Source: Pedobacter soli (lineage in GTDB: Bacteria; Bacteroidota; Bacteroidia; Sphingobacteriales; Sphingobacteriaceae). From it: a stretch of DNA of 64,000 nt. The stretch is taken from assembly GCF_900101435.1 (NCBI RefSeq), contig NZ_FMZH01000009.1, positions 133,266 through 197,265 on the forward strand. The letters are read 5' to 3'. The notes beneath the pieces were generated by a model that saw only the letters and a program-made list of their open reading frames with translations, ran no database searches and had not been told where the DNA came from. This document shows positions 63,344 through 64,000 of the stretch, one piece after another. The position numbers and the translations under genes were made by a program. Each line of letters starts with the position of its first letter. Position 1 is the first letter of the stretch.

Positions 63344-63636
63344 ATTTTTGGTTTAAGCGCAAGTTGGGGAAAGTTTTTGGTAAAAAGAAGCATGGGGCAT
63401 AGAGCATAGGGGTAGTTGATCAGTTATCAGTTTGCAGTTTTCAGTTGCCAATGATCAAAAATCAATTTTCAGTTGGATAATACAAGCGGGTAACTGAACC
63501 GCCCTTCGACTACGCTCAGGGTGACAAATGTATTTGCAGTTTTTAATTATCAATTACCAAAGACCAATTTTCAATTAGGTTTGGCTATGAACTATCAACC
63601 AATTAACTAATGACCAATGAACCAATGACAAATAAA
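63344..63636. repeat. Intergenic CAGTT/CAATTTTCAGTT repeats and a REP-like core
   Basis: The spacer carries many copies of AATTTTCAGTTGG and CCAATGA(C/A) words and the segment CCCTTCGACTACGCTCAGGG near 63501-63520, with GTGACAAATGT after it. No gene is supported. Confidence 0.6.
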
Positions 63637-64000
63637 CTACTGCACTGCCTTAACCTCTTTTACGGGAGGTGCCTCCTCGCGGTAATCTACACTGCGGTCT
63701 TTGGCGAAAGTTCTGATAATTAAACGGGTGCCTCTATCGTAGCTAAAATAACTCCAGATCCAGTTTACAAAAACAATAATCTTATTGCGGAAGCCCACTA
63801 GAGTCATGAGGTGCACAAACATCCAGGTAAACCAGGCAAAAACGCCCTGAAAGCGGATTTTACCAATATCAACAACTGCTTTATTTCTACCTACAGTTGC
63901 CATAGAGCCTTTATCGAAATATTTAAACTTTTCTAAAGGTTTGTTTTCTACAATATTGATCAGGTTTTTAGCCAGGTGATGCCCTTGCTGAATGGCTGCG
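63637..64000 (-). CDS. C-terminal end of a type II NADH dehydrogenase (NDH-2), 5' partial
   Basis: The gene runs off the right edge; 120 residues are readable. They include AIQQGHHLAKNLINI and FDKGSMATVGRNKAVVDIG, the C-terminal signature of FAD-dependent NDH-2 enzymes, then a membrane-binding helical stretch (FAWFTWMFVHLMTLVGF) and NKIIVFVNWIWSYFSYDRGTRLII. The FAD- and NADH-binding parts lie upstream outside the window. It oxidises NADH and reduces quinone without pumping protons, and could feed the CydAB oxidase. Confidence 0.9.
   Translation of the reverse strand, partial: AAIQQGHHLAKNLINIVENKPLEKFKYFDKGSMATVGRNKAVVDIGKIRFQGVFAWFTWMFVHLMTLVGFRNKIIVFVNWIWSYFSYDRGTRLIIRTFAKDRSVDYREEAPPVKEVKAVQ

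Overview
The window looks like a chromosomal segment from a Bacteroidota organism of the Sphingobacteriaceae, most like Pedobacter. The support is a SusC/SusD pair, a GH29 fucosidase, a beta-helix enzyme end, the nusB / DUF1573 / yajC / ybbR / coaE gene set, a long (316 aa) NusB, a DUF3276 PUR-like protein, and several copies of the Bacteroidota promoter core TAnnTTTG. Shine-Dalgarno-like sequences are rare, so starts were chosen by ATG, signal-peptide position and family length. The genus is inferred from gene content and intergenic style, not from an rRNA gene; none is present.

Layout. 1-6 kb: the end of a beta-helix protein facing a susD/susC glycan-uptake pair. 6-16.4 kb: a two-gene DsbD system, a cysteine-synthase-like enzyme divergent from an Lrp/AsnC regulator, a secreted EEP-family phosphatase/nuclease, a membrane AraC regulator, and a PAP2 / GT39 / esterase cluster that may modify envelope lipids. 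16.7-20.3 kb: EamA transporter, PaiB and a PaiA-like GNAT broken by an in-frame amber codon, divergent from a MocR-type regulator. 20.5-24.8 kb: Na+/H+ antiporter, secreted hydrolase, and an OsmC peroxiredoxin divergent from OxyR. 25-30.5 kb: a Gre/Rnk-like domain protein, small unknown genes, AraC regulator and GH29 fucosidase, a lone receiver domain, and tRNA-Arg(CCG).

30.5-50.4 kb is mostly core genome: MgtE and a HAD hydrolase, YchF, a PUR-like protein, an ABC exporter half, leucine-type dehydrogenase, nusB-DUF1573-yajC, ybbR-coaE, a metallo-beta-lactamase-fold nuclease, a Uma2-type nuclease, a methyltransferase / PAP2 / ZIP operon, GlmM and a cysteine desulfurase. 51-64 kb: small charged proteins, a Tat-type MBL hydrolase, cytochrome bd oxidase (cydAB), M28 peptidase, AccD, class II aldolase, a low-affinity iron permease family protein, a GNAT, a second TonB/MORN protein, HMG-CoA lyase, and the 3' end of a type II NADH dehydrogenase.

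Intergenic DNA is rich in dispersed palindromes: terminator hairpins between convergent genes, REP-like cloverleaf elements, GGTG-loop-CACC hairpins, and a 107-bp tandem palindromic array between cydA and cydB. I found no prophage, transposase, CRISPR array or clear defence island. The points most worth checking are the broken PaiA-like gene, the cydA-cydB array, a candidate small RNA near 26.4 kb, the inverted TonB/MORN gene lying inside an otherwise conserved operon, and the shared hairpin families.
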